Shown piece after piece: positions 6,777 to 14,958 of a DNA stretch of 17,897 nucleotides. The stretch covers positions 1-17,897 of the forward strand of contig JBDSIM010000012.1 in assembly GCA_039917935.1 (NCBI GenBank), written 5' to 3'. Source of the DNA: Chryseosolibacter sp039917935 (GTDB lineage: Bacteria; Bacteroidota; Bacteroidia; Cytophagales; Cyclobacteriaceae). The notes beneath the pieces were generated by a model. The model saw nothing but the letters and a program-made list of their open reading frames with translations, was not told where the DNA came from and made no database searches. The first letter of the stretch is position 1; each line of letters begins with the position of its first letter. The translations under genes were made by a program, and so were the position numbers.

Positions 6777-9700
6777 CTAATAAACAACTACCCTTTTTTT
6801 ATAAGTCTTCACCACGCCCTTATCATCAAAAACCTCAAACCAAACGAGATACGAACCTCTCCTTGCCATTGAGCCATTGTCAAGGTCACCCTCCCAACGG
6901 AAAAAACCTGTTGTACCCAAAAGCGCATTTTGCGCCACGGCTTTCACCCTGCGACCCTGGGGATCAAATATGTGAACGTTTGCCACGAAGCCTCCGTGGT
7001 CAAAACGGAATTTAATAAGCGTAAAATCATGATTATAAACCTGGGGTTGAAAAATCCCGGGCTCCACGATAATTGATTCATCGTTGATAGCGATCTCGCC
7101 ACGGAGGTTGGAATTAACATACCCTGGTGTAGCAAATCCAACAGAGGAACTGGCAGACCGCCAATTTTGCACGTGTTCCGCCTCTATGTCAAAAGAAATC
7201 CTTTCCAGCGAAACGCCTTCAGTACGCTGAATAAATACCGCGTGCATTTTATCCGTGTACGCAAAAGTGTCCATGAGTTCCTCCTCCTCATTTAATATGG
7301 CTACTGAACCCGCATCGTCGTTGAAAGGTGGTAAACTCATTTGAACAAACGCATCCTCGACACCTTGTAAATATTCACCTTTCAGTATGTCGATGTTTTC
7401 AGTAAATACCTTGTATTCATTTGGAGAGATCAATAAGGTTTCATCTGTAATAACCTCCAGATGGTCGATCACACCATTATTGAATTGTGAAATTTTCCAC
7501 TGCTTCAAATCGATGGTTTTTTCTGAACGATTATAGAGCTCAACAAAGTCAACACCGGTTGAACGCGGATTGAATAATATTTCATTTATGATGATATCCC
7601 CGGCCTCTGCTTTTTCCGGTAAAATAAAGGTGGCCCGCGAAAAATTAAGATCGATGCTGTTTCCAGGGCAATCATATATTTCATTCACGGTAAGTGTGTA
7701 CCTGGTGCCGGCGCCGAGTTCCTCTGAAAGCGAAAGGATTATTGTTGAAAGGGTCGCGTCCCCGAACCAACCCGCGTGTATCATCAGCGGTGGATCTATA
7801 GAAAATCTTTGAGGGTCCAGGGTTACATTTTCCAATTTTTCGTCAAAAGTGATGAGCAATGTCAGCGAATTAAGGGCGGTCACAGACTGCAGTTTTGGTC
7901 CTCTGCTATCGGGTTTGTTAGCATAAACACTGTTTTGATTTCCGGGTGTTCCCCCAGCTTCTGATTCGCTCGCCTGCCAATTGCTTCCTACTTCGCATAC
8001 ATTTTCCGGGTCTATCAACTCCATGGACCATCCACCTTCAGCCTTTTCATTATCGCGATACCATGATAGATTATATCGGATAGAGTCCACCGGATTGCCA
8101 TTGCCCTCCTTTAAAAGGATGAAGTCTGAAGAATTGTTCAAACCTGGAAAAGGCGAGGTCGAAACGGTCTGTCCAAAGCTCGAAAATTGTGATTGGGCAT
8201 TGGATGATGTAACGATTAAATAGTTGCCAGGCAGAAGAATCATCGAGGGCAATTTGCCTTCAGTGGTGCCATCGGTCAGTATCCATCCCGAAAGATCGAA
8301 AGGGTTTTCACTTCGATTGTATATTTCAACAAACTCGGCATCAGGTAAACCTACCTGGGGTGTGGGGTCTGCAAAAAATTCGGTGATGATAACATCCTTA
8401 AAGCGGACTGGCATGGGTTGAAAATACAGGAAACTTTTCTCCACTTCCGTCATAATATTTCCGGAGCTGTCAGCCACATCCTTTATAAAGACAGACAAAT
8501 CTTTCCCATTCTGAAAGGGTTGCGCATAGTCAAGAACCACTGATCGACCCTCATCTTTAAAGGTAACGGATACGGGATGACCCAATGTATTAATTCTATA
8601 ACTTGTCAGAATACCCGCGGTGCCGCGGGTAACCTTCTCCGAAAAAATAACCGAAAGGGTATGTGCCGTTTCAGCTTTTACAGAGTAAATAAAGGGAGGA
8701 ATCAAATCTTTATTGAGATACACTTTTTCAAACCCTGCCTCAATCAAATTTCCAGGACAATCAAGAATATTCAGGGCGGTAATAGTGTAGATATGGGTGG
8801 AGTCCACTTTGTCGGAAAGCTCCAGTGTTATTCTTCTGTGCGAAAAGTCAGCAAATGACACGAACATAATACCAATAAACGGTTCGATCGCAAAATTTTC
8901 CGGGATTGGAATGGATCGGTTTAACGTTTCATCGAATACCAATTGCAAGGTTGTGTTGTTCATCTGGATAGCTTCCAGCAAATGGGGTCCCCGCTTATCA
9001 GGCGTAATCTGGTGAACACTGTTTATTTTTCCAGGAGTCCCACCTGATATGTCTTTGCTTGCCATCCAGTTCGCTTCGCTGTGACAATCATTTTCGGGAT
9101 CAATGCGCTCCAGCGTCCACCCGCCTGATTGCTTATCCTCATCTTTGTACCATGCGTCTGAATAATGAACCGAATCCATCATCGCACCCTCACTATCAGT
9201 GAGCACTATCCTGTCGGACGCATTGTTGAGGGTGGGAAAATTACTCACCGAAATTGTTTGGCCATGTGGCTGAAAAAGTGACAACCCACTCGAAGGGGAA
9301 AGAATCACATAGCCATCCGGCAACAAAATACACGATGGTAAAAAACCGGTGGAAGAACCATCAGAGAAGCGCCAGCCAGCGAGTTCAATGGGATTTAAAC
9401 TCCGGTTATACAGTTCGACAAACTCGGATGCAGGCAAACCAACCTGGGGTGATGGATCGGGAAATACTTCGGAAATGATGATGTCCCCAAAGCTTACAGG
9501 GTAGGGGATGAAGTAGCGAAAATCAATTTCCTTCCGTAACATTTTATTCCCCGCAGTATCTTCCACCGAAAGAATTGTCAGCGTATTCATCAACCCGTTT
9601 TGGAAAGGTTTTGAAAATACAAGCTGTAACGTTTTTTGATCCGCCAGCAATCGCGCTGACTCCGGCTGAACATCTGTGGAAATAAAATAATTTGAAATGT

Positions 9701-10508
9701 TCTCTGTGCTGCTGACATCCATCTTTTCCGTGAAAACAATATTCAGTTTATTGTCTGACTGGATTTCAAGGGAGACTACCTCTGGTGGGAAAGTATCCAC
9801 GAGTTTGGTTGATCGCACTATCACATCGTCAAAATAGAATCTCGCGGCATTGGTGACTGTGTAGGTACACAACACCCCTGAAAAAGCGGATGAGTTGTGT
9901 ATGATCTCCGTACCAGTGGCTTCCAATACAAAATCTCTTCCACCCGAGTAATCAACAAACAATTCCCACAAGCCTGAAATGTTTCGGTTAACTTTAACCC
10001 TTATTTGAAAGGGCCCGGCAATTTTTCCAGCGCCCGCCCGGCAAACTGAGATGCTTGTCGACCCTGACTGCCTGAATAATTCAACTGCATCGTTCGATCC
10101 GGCTTCACCAAACTGCAAATAATATCCATTTAGAAGGCCCGCTAAATCCGGTTGATCGCTTAACAGGTAGAAACGACTAAAATTTCCCCCGGAAGGGGCA
10201 AAAGATTGTTTCACGGAAAATTCCCACTCATAGTTATCAATGAGTGAAGAGAGGCTCAAAGCGGTGCTTAAATAGGATGTTCCGGCCAGGTTATTGTTTA
10301 GCTGAAGCTGGTATGAACCATTCACAATGAAGTGGCCGGATGAACCATTCCATTCGGGATTCGTTATAAAATCGCCGTCCGAAAAATCATCGGTTAATTG
10401 AGCTAACGGTTGTTGGGTGGCAAAGAAAGTGATGAGAAAAAAGACCGAAATCGTTTTCAAACCAAACGGAAACCGCCGTCTGATTGATATTTTATCAGGA
10501 TTGTACAT
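6777..10508 (-). CDS. Secreted multidomain lamin-tail-domain / Ig-like protein
   Basis: A 1243-residue exported protein. The signal peptide has a basic RRR (10-12), a hydrophobic core ISVFFLITFFATQQ and a likely cut after LAQ (residue 37). A jelly-roll, LamG-like region follows (about 40-235). Lamin-tail domains start at GDIIISEVFPDPSPQVGLPA (341), at DVIITEFFADPTPQVGLPDA (705) and at GDIIINEILFNPRSTGVDFV (970). Between them lie SbsA/Big_5-type Ig-like domains at about 239-335, 506-600, 603-697 and 868-962. The last 90 residues resemble a FlgD-type Ig-like C-terminus, with VHIFDPQGRRVKAV and RRGSYLVWFEV. Repeat units share a period of about 363 residues. Such proteins are thought to be cell-surface or extracellular, sometimes with nuclease partners; no enzymatic domain is visible here. 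The FlgD-like end could be a secretion-sorting domain, but this is uncertain. Confidence 0.85.
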   Translation of the reverse strand: MYNPDKISIRRRFPFGLKTISVFFLITFFATQQPLAQLTDDFSDGDFITNPEWNGSSGHFIVNGSYQLQLNNNLAGTSYLSTALSLSSLIDNYEWEFSVKQSFAPSGGNFSRFYLLSDQPDLAGLLNGYYLQFGEAGSNDAVELFRQSGSTSISVCRAGAGKIAGPFQIRVKVNRNISGLWELFVDYSGGRDFVLEATGTEIIHNSSAFSGVLCTYTVTNAARFYFDDVIVRSTKLVDTFPPEVVSLEIQSDNKLNIVFTEKMDVSSTENISNYFISTDVQPESARLLADQKTLQLVFSKPFQNGLMNTLTILSVEDTAGNKMLRKEIDFRYFIPYPVSFGDIIISEVFPDPSPQVGLPASEFVELYNRSLNPIELAGWRFSDGSSTGFLPSCILLPDGYVILSPSSGLSLFQPHGQTISVSNFPTLNNASDRIVLTDSEGAMMDSVHYSDAWYKDEDKQSGGWTLERIDPENDCHSEANWMASKDISGGTPGKINSVHQITPDKRGPHLLEAIQMNNTTLQLVFDETLNRSIPIPENFAIEPFIGIMFVSFADFSHRRITLELSDKVDSTHIYTITALNILDCPGNLIEAGFEKVYLNKDLIPPFIYSVKAETAHTLSVIFSEKVTRGTAGILTSYRINTLGHPVSVTFKDEGRSVVLDYAQPFQNGKDLSVFIKDVADSSGNIMTEVEKSFLYFQPMPVRFKDVIITEFFADPTPQVGLPDAEFVEIYNRSENPFDLSGWILTDGTTEGKLPSMILLPGNYLIVTSSNAQSQFSSFGQTVSTSPFPGLNNSSDFILLKEGNGNPVDSIRYNLSWYRDNEKAEGGWSMELIDPENVCEVGSNWQASESEAGGTPGNQNSVYANKPDSRGPKLQSVTALNSLTLLITFDEKLENVTLDPQRFSIDPPLMIHAGWFGDATLSTIILSLSEELGAGTRYTLTVNEIYDCPGNSIDLNFSRATFILPEKAEAGDIIINEILFNPRSTGVDFVELYNRSEKTIDLKQWKISQFNNGVIDHLEVITDETLLISPNEYKVFTENIDILKGEYLQGVEDAFVQMSLPPFNDDAGSVAILNEEEELMDTFAYTDKMHAVFIQRTEGVSLERISFDIEAEHVQNWRSASSSVGFATPGYVNSNLRGEIAINDESIIVEPGIFQPQVYNHDFTLIKFRFDHGGFVANVHIFDPQGRRVKAVAQNALLGTTGFFRWEGDLDNGSMARRGSYLVWFEVFDDKGVVKTYKKRVVVY

Positions 10509-10527
10509 AGGTGAGAGGGTAAATAAT

Positions 10528-10535
10528 TACTTTTG
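10528..10535 (+). promoter_or_regulatory. -7 promoter box for asd
   Basis: TACTTTTG matches the Bacteroidota TAnnTTTG box and is followed after about 22 bp by the asd ATG, with an A/T-rich leader. It sits in the 49-bp gap between two divergent genes. No clear TTTG at -33 with normal spacing was found. Confidence 0.55.
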
Positions 10536-10557
10536 CACACCTTAATTTAAACAAAAA

Positions 10558-11550
10558 ATGAAACTCGCAGTAGTAGGAGCCACAGGATTAGTTGGCCAGG
10601 AAATTTTAAAAGTGCTGGAGGAACGCAGCTTTCCCTTTGACGAATTGTATTTGGTAGCCTCCCCGAAATCGGTAGGCCAGTCGCTTACATTTAAAGGAAA
10701 GGAGTTTAGAATAAAGGGTATTGAAGAAGTCTGTAAACTCGTTCCCGATGTGGCTATCTTTTCTGCAGGAGGAAGTACCTCGCTGGAATGGGCGCCGAAA
10801 TATGCTGAAGCCGGATCTATTGTCATTGATAATTCCTCGGCATGGAGAATGGATGCGACTAAAAAACTTATTGTTCCGGAAATCAACGGCCACGTACTAA
10901 CCATTGACGACCGGATCATTGCTAACCCAAATTGTTCTACCATCCAGATGGTTCTGGCACTGGCTCCGCTTCATGTGAAATACAAATTAAAAAGGATCGT
11001 TGTTTCCACCTATCAATCGGTAACGGGCACAGGCAAGGATGCTGTCCAGCAAATGATGGATGAACGCAGAGGCATTGACGGACCGAAAGTATATCCACAT
11101 CCGATTGACATGAATGCTTTGCCGCACATTGATTCGTTTCTGGATAATGGGTACACCAAGGAAGAAATGAAGATGGTTAATGAAACCAGAAAAATTATGG
11201 ATGATCAGACCATCGGTGTCACTTCCACTACCGTGCGAATCCCTTCCATCGGAGGGCATTCTGAGGCAGTGAATGTTGAGTTCTTCGAGGATTTCAATAT
11301 CAGTGAAGTAAGGTCAATTCTTGCAAGCACGCCCGGCATCATTGTTCAGGATGATCCAAAAAATAATATTTATCCCATGCCAATTAATTCCAAAGGAAGA
11401 GATGAAGTATTTGTAGGCAGAATTCGCAGGGATGAATCACAGCGTAATACATTGAATATGTGGATTGTGGCTGACAACCTTCGCAAGGGAGCGGCTACCA
11501 ATGCGGTGCAGATTGCAGAATTCATGATGGAGAAAAGCCTCGTTTATTAG
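10558..11550 (+). CDS. asd: Aspartate-semialdehyde dehydrogenase
   Basis: Reduces aspartyl phosphate to aspartate semialdehyde with NADPH, the branch point to lysine/diaminopimelate, threonine, methionine and isoleucine. The 330-residue length is normal. The Rossmann start is VGATGLVG (6-13). The FSAGGS (68-73) and DNSSAWR (91-97) motifs follow. The catalytic cysteine is C126 in NPNCSTIQ, and the catalytic histidine is H234 in GGHSEAVNVEF. The end TLNMWIVADNLRKGAATNAV is typical. The ATG follows a TAnnTTTG promoter, and a terminator follows the stop, so it appears to be transcribed as a single gene. Confidence 0.96.
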   Translation: MKLAVVGATGLVGQEILKVLEERSFPFDELYLVASPKSVGQSLTFKGKEFRIKGIEEVCKLVPDVAIFSAGGSTSLEWAPKYAEAGSIVIDNSSAWRMDATKKLIVPEINGHVLTIDDRIIANPNCSTIQMVLALAPLHVKYKLKRIVVSTYQSVTGTGKDAVQQMMDERRGIDGPKVYPHPIDMNALPHIDSFLDNGYTKEEMKMVNETRKIMDDQTIGVTSTTVRIPSIGGHSEAVNVEFFEDFNISEVRSILASTPGIIVQDDPKNNIYPMPINSKGRDEVFVGRIRRDESQRNTLNMWIVADNLRKGAATNAVQIAEFMMEKSLVY

Positions 11551-11573
11551 ACAATATGCCTACCACAAAAAAT

Positions 11574-11599
11574 ACCGCTCCCACTGGGCGGTTTTTTTT
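11574..11599 (+). terminator. Rho-independent terminator of asd
   Basis: ACCGCTCCC-ACT-GGGCGGT forms a stem with one bulged T and a 3-nt loop, followed by eight T residues. It lies 24 bp after the asd stop codon. Confidence 0.8.
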
Positions 11600-11756
11600 G
11601 ACTTTTGTCGAATTGTCGGTTCAGTACTGCCGCTATTATGGTAAATTAGGCTTCTAAATGAGACTGTTCGCGCGACATGACCGATATTTTTCTACGGGTG
11701 AAAACGCTTACTTTCAAACAATCAACTATTCTTTATTGTCAAACCAATTCAACCAT

Positions 11757-12533
11757 ATGAAGAACCTTTTTTTTATTTCAGTCACCTTACTTTCCCTTTT
11801 ATTTTTATCCTGTGAGAATGAAAAGAATGCTAAAGTTGAAGTTTGGCTAACGGATGCCCCTGGAGATTTTCAAGAGGTTAACATCGACCTGAAGGCTGTT
11901 GAAATTCATTCAAGTGGAACAGACAATGAAAGGGGATGGCAATCCTTGGCTATTACTGAAGGCACCATCAATTTGCTTGACCTTACCAATGGACGGGAAA
12001 CACGACTAGGAGATTTGGAACTTCCCGGGGGGAAAATCTCCCAGATCAGATTAAAACTCGGTGATAACAACACAATCAAACTCAATGATCAGGTGTATCC
12101 GCTAGCCACGCCAAGTGCCCAGCAATCAGGGTTAAAACTGCAGATCCATCAGGTGCTGGCAGAAGGAATCACCTACAAAATTTTATTGGATTGTGATGCT
12201 GCCCTTTCCGTAGTAAAAACCGGTTCTGATACTTACTCATTGAAACCCGTTATACGTGCCATCACGCAAGCCCAGGATGGCGCTATCAAAGGAGAGGTTA
12301 ATAATCCTGCCGGAACACAGGTTTCAATCGCTGCATTCTTAAATGATGCGATAGAACCCGCAACTACTACTACCAGTGATGATTCCGGAAATTTTCTTTT
12401 AAGAGGTTTGGCTGAGGGAACTTACCGCCTTGCTTTCAATGTAGGTGCAAATTCTCCAACCACTGAAAAAACGGATGTTACCGTTGAATTAGGGGTCGTT
12501 ACCGACGTTGGAACAGTAGATCTTCAACAATAA
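11757..12533 (+). CDS. DUF4382 lipoprotein with C-terminal carboxypeptidase-regulatory-like domain
   Basis: A 258-residue predicted lipoprotein. The chosen ATG gives a clean signal peptide, MKNLFFISVTLLSLLFLSC, with lipobox LFLSC and lipidated C19; an in-frame ATG 99 bp upstream only adds a non-signal leader and is unlikely. Residues 26-165 match DUF4382, starting AKVEVWLTDAPGDFQEVNID and continuing INLLDLTNG and LPGGKISQIRLKLG. Residues 174-258 form a carboxypeptidase-regulatory-like beta sandwich (GAIKGEV, DDSGNFLLRGLAEGTYRLAF). Function is unknown; envelope location is inferred from the lipobox. Such proteins are common in Bacteroidota. Confidence 0.85.
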   Translation: MKNLFFISVTLLSLLFLSCENEKNAKVEVWLTDAPGDFQEVNIDLKAVEIHSSGTDNERGWQSLAITEGTINLLDLTNGRETRLGDLELPGGKISQIRLKLGDNNTIKLNDQVYPLATPSAQQSGLKLQIHQVLAEGITYKILLDCDAALSVVKTGSDTYSLKPVIRAITQAQDGAIKGEVNNPAGTQVSIAAFLNDAIEPATTTTSDDSGNFLLRGLAEGTYRLAFNVGANSPTTEKTDVTVELGVVTDVGTVDLQQ

Positions 12534-12550
12534 AATAACCTGCAAGAATA

Positions 12551-12579
12551 AAAAAGTCAGGCACTCCCTGACTTTTTTT
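12551..12579. terminator. Bidirectional hairpin terminator
   Basis: GTCAGG (12556-12561) and CCTGAC (12567-12572) pair around a 5-nt loop. A run of A precedes the stem and a run of T follows, so the structure can end transcripts from both strands. It lies 17 bp after the DUF4382 gene stop and also downstream of the minus-strand HTH-regulator operon. Confidence 0.8.
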
Positions 12580-12894
12580 ATGATATTTTTTGAATTGGCA
12601 TACATCCTTATCCGCCAACCCACCTTCGGCAAATCAAGAACCTCTTATATCGGAAGTAATTCGTTTAACCAGCTTCTTCTCAAGCCAATTCAAAAAAGCA
12701 ACAAACAAAAATCCGAAAATGAGCAACGTTTCATACTCCCCCATTCCCTTCAAAATCAGAAATCTATTCTAGATTCTGTATATCAATCGCGATAAAAAAG
12801 AAATTCTCATCAGAAAAATTTCCGCGGCCACCATATGAACATGATAATTTTTCTATAATGGGTTGCCATAAAAGCACACTTCCATCTTGGACCC
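12580..12894. other. 315-bp gap with only tiny candidate ORFs
   Basis: Between the terminator and the HTH-regulator gene no ordinary gene is visible. Overlapping plus-strand frames of 60-71 codons have no recognisable features and lack an upstream promoter. On the minus strand, downstream of the HTH gene, two small frames (12764-12898 and 12634-12744) are worth noting and are entered separately. Confidence 0.6.
12634..12744 (-). CDS. Candidate 36-residue membrane microprotein
   Basis: The frame starts ATG GGG GAG TAT, with a GAAGGGA purine run directly before it. The product has one strongly hydrophobic segment (residues 6-20, ending FVAFLNW) followed by a basic stretch EKKLVKR, as in single-pass small membrane proteins. 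It lies on the same strand as the HTH regulator and ends about 55 bp before the bidirectional terminator, so it could be the last gene of that transcript. No homologue is recognised and the evidence is structural only. Confidence 0.35.
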   Translation of the reverse strand: MGEYETLLIFGFLFVAFLNWLEKKLVKRITSDIRGS

Positions 12895-12898
12895 TCAT
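12764..12898 (-). CDS. Weak 44-codon frame coupled to the HTH gene
   Basis: Its ATG overlaps the HTH stop in the arrangement ATGA, as in translationally coupled genes, and it encodes 44 residues beginning MRVQDGSVLLWQPI. Composition shows no domain or clear membrane segment. The overlap may be chance; kept only as a possibility. Confidence 0.2.
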   Translation of the reverse strand: MRVQDGSVLLWQPIIEKLSCSYGGRGNFSDENFFFIAIDIQNLE

Positions 12899-13101
12899 TT
12901 CCAGTCCGAATCTTCTAATGAAAAAACTTCTTCCACAGTTTTACAAAAAGTGGTGGCAATTTTTAAAGCGAGTACAGTGGAGGGAATGTACTTTCCTGCC
13001 TCAATGGTATTGACTGTCTGACGTGATACATTTACTCTTTCTGCCAACTCCGCCTGCGTGATATCGAGGATTGCCCGCTCGATACGGATTCTGTTTTTCA
13101 T
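12895..13101 (-). CDS. Small Cro/CI-type HTH regulator
   Basis: A 68-residue protein made almost wholly of a Cro/CI helix-turn-helix: IRIERAILDITQAELAERVN, then VSRQTVNTIEAGKYIPSTVL. It belongs to the compact regulator type often found next to a membrane protein of unknown function. Its ATG overlaps the preceding membrane-protein stop by 4 bp (ATGA), so the two are translated together. The pair probably senses something at the membrane or regulates itself; the direct repeats at 13595-13622 in their shared promoter are the likely operator. Confidence 0.88.
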   Translation of the reverse strand: MKNRIRIERAILDITQAELAERVNVSRQTVNTIEAGKYIPSTVLALKIATTFCKTVEEVFSLEDSDWK

Positions 13102-13559
13102 GCGGATTCAGTTTTGTTGAATAATCTATCTTTGATATGCAACACATAATGAAAACGGACGATGAAAAATATAAGCATCGTGAACATATTGTAAATCATC
13201 ACCAGAAAAAATCCTTCATCATAGACAAACAGAACCGTTAAAACAAGCAGAGCATAGTTGAGGTAAACACTCCATTGCAGCGATTCCAGCCTGACCTTGC
13301 TAACCCATTCATCCTCTATTTTTTCTTTAGAAAACGCCACAAAAAAACCACTGATTAAGATCATTAAAACGGCGAGTTCATTGGTCAGGTTGTTTTTTAG
13401 TGGGTGACCAGAAACAAGAATTCCATTGCCGATAGCTAATGCGAAACCGGGAATTTCATATTCATTATGTTGAACAATTATTCCGAAGGCCAGTGCAGGG
13501 ATGAAAAAGGTCCATCCAATCCTTTTTAAAAAATGCGGTAATAAAAATCTCGGTTGCAT
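13098..13559 (-). CDS. Four-helix membrane protein paired with HTH regulator
   Basis: 153 residues from the ATG at 13559; an in-frame GTG at 13583 would add 8 residues. Hydrophobic segments at about residues 14-30, 60-78, 95-113 and 118-136 predict four membrane helices. A conserved-looking loop before the third contains KEKIEDEWVSKVRLESLQWS, and the fourth is followed by a basic tail. I recognise this as a Bacteroidota family of unknown function that accompanies small HTH regulators. It overlaps the HTH gene by 4 bp and follows the flavoprotein gene by 59 bp. A TATATTTG promoter lies just upstream. Confidence 0.75.
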   Translation of the reverse strand: MQPRFLLPHFLKRIGWTFFIPALAFGIIVQHNEYEIPGFALAIGNGILVSGHPLKNNLTNELAVLMILISGFFVAFSKEKIEDEWVSKVRLESLQWSVYLNYALLVLTVLFVYDEGFFLVMIYNMFTMLIFFIVRFHYVLHIKDRLFNKTESA

Positions 13560-13594
13560 GCGCGTGAAGTTTTGTTTGACCACAAGTAAAATAA

Positions 13595-13622
13595 ACTTTA
13601 CAATATATCAAATATACTTTAC
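13595..13622 (-). promoter_or_regulatory. Promoter with 21-bp-spaced direct repeats (candidate operator)
   Basis: On the minus strand a TTG, a 19-bp spacer and TATATTTG (13616-13609) match the Bacteroidota promoter layout. The -7 box lies between two copies of GTAAAGT (plus-strand ACTTTAC at 13595-13601 and 13616-13622), exactly 21 bp apart, about two helical turns. This is how an autoregulating HTH protein often binds, so these are the likely sites of the 68-residue regulator. Confidence 0.5.
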
Positions 13623-14851
13623 TTTTTGTACAAAGCAATTGTCTTTGCAGCAATAAAAGCTGTGCTCCAGGCAGACTGGAAATTGAAACCCCCTGTTTCG
13701 CCATCAATATTCAAGACCTCGCCCGCAAAGAAAAGTCCCTTGATATTTTTGCTTTCCATGGTTTCCAGGTCCAACTCATTCAGATTGACTCCTCCACAAG
13801 TGACAAATTCTTCCTTGAAGGTGGTTTTGCCTTTAATCCGGAAGGGACGTTTAATGAGATTTTCCAAAAGTTTATTCACGCACTTAAGACTGATTTCCGC
13901 CCATATCTTATCCTCATGGATTGCCGATAGCTCGCATAATCTCACCCATAAACGCTGCGGAAGTTCAAACAACGGATGACTATAAATCTTTTGTCTGGCG
14001 CGTTCTGATTTTTGATTTTTAAGAATGTCGCGAAGGGTCTCTTCCTGAAAAGGTCCAATCCAGCTTACGATAGCCGTAAAGTTATAATGAATGGAGTGCA
14101 GATATTCGGCGGCCCAGGCAGAAAGCTTGATCACTGCCGGCCCGCTTAAACCCCAGTGGGTTATTAACAAAGGGCCCTGCTGCGAAAACTTAGAAGTAGA
14201 GATTGTTATTTCGGCGTTCGGAACGGAAATACCCATGAGGTCCACAAATATTTTATCCGAATCGTTAAAAGTAAATAAGGAAGGTATAGGAGGTTGTATG
14301 GTATGGCCCAGATCCTGAATCCACCGATATCCCTCCGCCTTTTGGTTTCCTCCTACAGCAATTAAAATTTTTTCCCCCAGGTAATTTTTTCCTGAGGCAA
14401 CGACAACCTCGAACGCACCCCTGTCGGATTTTACAGCAACTACTTCAGATCCGGTTTCTATTTTTATTTTCAACCGGATGGCTTCCTCCATGAAACAGTC
14501 AATGATGGTTTGCGAATTATCTGTAACAGGAAACATTCGCCCATCCTCCTCGGTCTTAAGGTCAACGCCCCGGGAGGCAAACCATGCCACGGTTTTTTGC
14601 GCGTCGTATCTTTTGAACACATTTCGCAATGGTTTTTCCCCCCGCGGGTAATGGTGGGAAAGGCTGATAGGGTCAAAGCAACGGTGCGTAACGTTGCAAC
14701 GCCCTCCACCAGATATCCGCACTTTCGAGAGCAACTTTGTCGATTTCTCGAGAATAAGAATTCTTAATCCCGGCCTGATATCTGCCGCCTGTATAGCACC
14801 ATAAAAACCTGCCGCCCCTCCGCCAATTACGATTAAATCAAAATTTTCCAT
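13619..14851 (-). CDS. HI0933/BaiN-family NAD(P)/FAD-dependent oxidoreductase
   Basis: A 410-residue flavoprotein of the HI0933/YhiN/BaiN family. The dinucleotide-binding motif is VIGGGAAGFYGA (8-19). The family motif KVRISGGGRCNVTH is at 43-56. The C-terminal FAD-contacting segment reads FAGEVLNIDGETGGFNFQSA, with a preceding TCGGVNLNELDLETMESK. Length and motifs fit an intact enzyme. The family has been linked to reduction of cholate intermediates in gut bacteria (BaiN), but most members, including probably this one, have no known substrate. It starts with ATG, divergent from the methyltransferase gene, and the promoter of the next two genes overlaps its stop codon. Confidence 0.9.
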   Translation of the reverse strand: MENFDLIVIGGGAAGFYGAIQAADIRPGLRILILEKSTKLLSKVRISGGGRCNVTHRCFDPISLSHHYPRGEKPLRNVFKRYDAQKTVAWFASRGVDLKTEEDGRMFPVTDNSQTIIDCFMEEAIRLKIKIETGSEVVAVKSDRGAFEVVVASGKNYLGEKILIAVGGNQKAEGYRWIQDLGHTIQPPIPSLFTFNDSDKIFVDLMGISVPNAEITISTSKFSQQGPLLITHWGLSGPAVIKLSAWAAEYLHSIHYNFTAIVSWIGPFQEETLRDILKNQKSERARQKIYSHPLFELPQRLWVRLCELSAIHEDKIWAEISLKCVNKLLENLIKRPFRIKGKTTFKEEFVTCGGVNLNELDLETMESKNIKGLFFAGEVLNIDGETGGFNFQSAWSTAFIAAKTIALYKK

Positions 14852-14914
14852 GAGTAAGAATGACGAAACAAATCAAAAGTGACGGTGATGACGCCGTAAA
14901 TTAACGCAAAGGTT

Positions 14915-14922
14915 TACTTTTG
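14915..14922 (+). promoter_or_regulatory. -7 promoter box for the methyltransferase gene
   Basis: TACTTTTG matches TAnnTTTG. It places transcription start near 14929, between the divergent genes. It overlaps a TTG that could otherwise be read as the gene's start, so the true start must be the ATG at 14959. Confidence 0.55.
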
Positions 14923-14958
14923 GCCAGGTCTGGCGCAAACAATTTAACTCGTTTGGGG

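Noticed and set aside
6740..7015. Plus-strand 91-codon frame after the orphan promoter box
   Set aside because: Most of it is antisense to the lamin-tail gene's C-terminal domain, and the start overlaps the promoter box itself.
12580..12795. Plus-strand 60-71-codon frames after the terminator
   Set aside because: They start right after a strong terminator with no promoter, overlap each other, and have low-complexity composition without domains.
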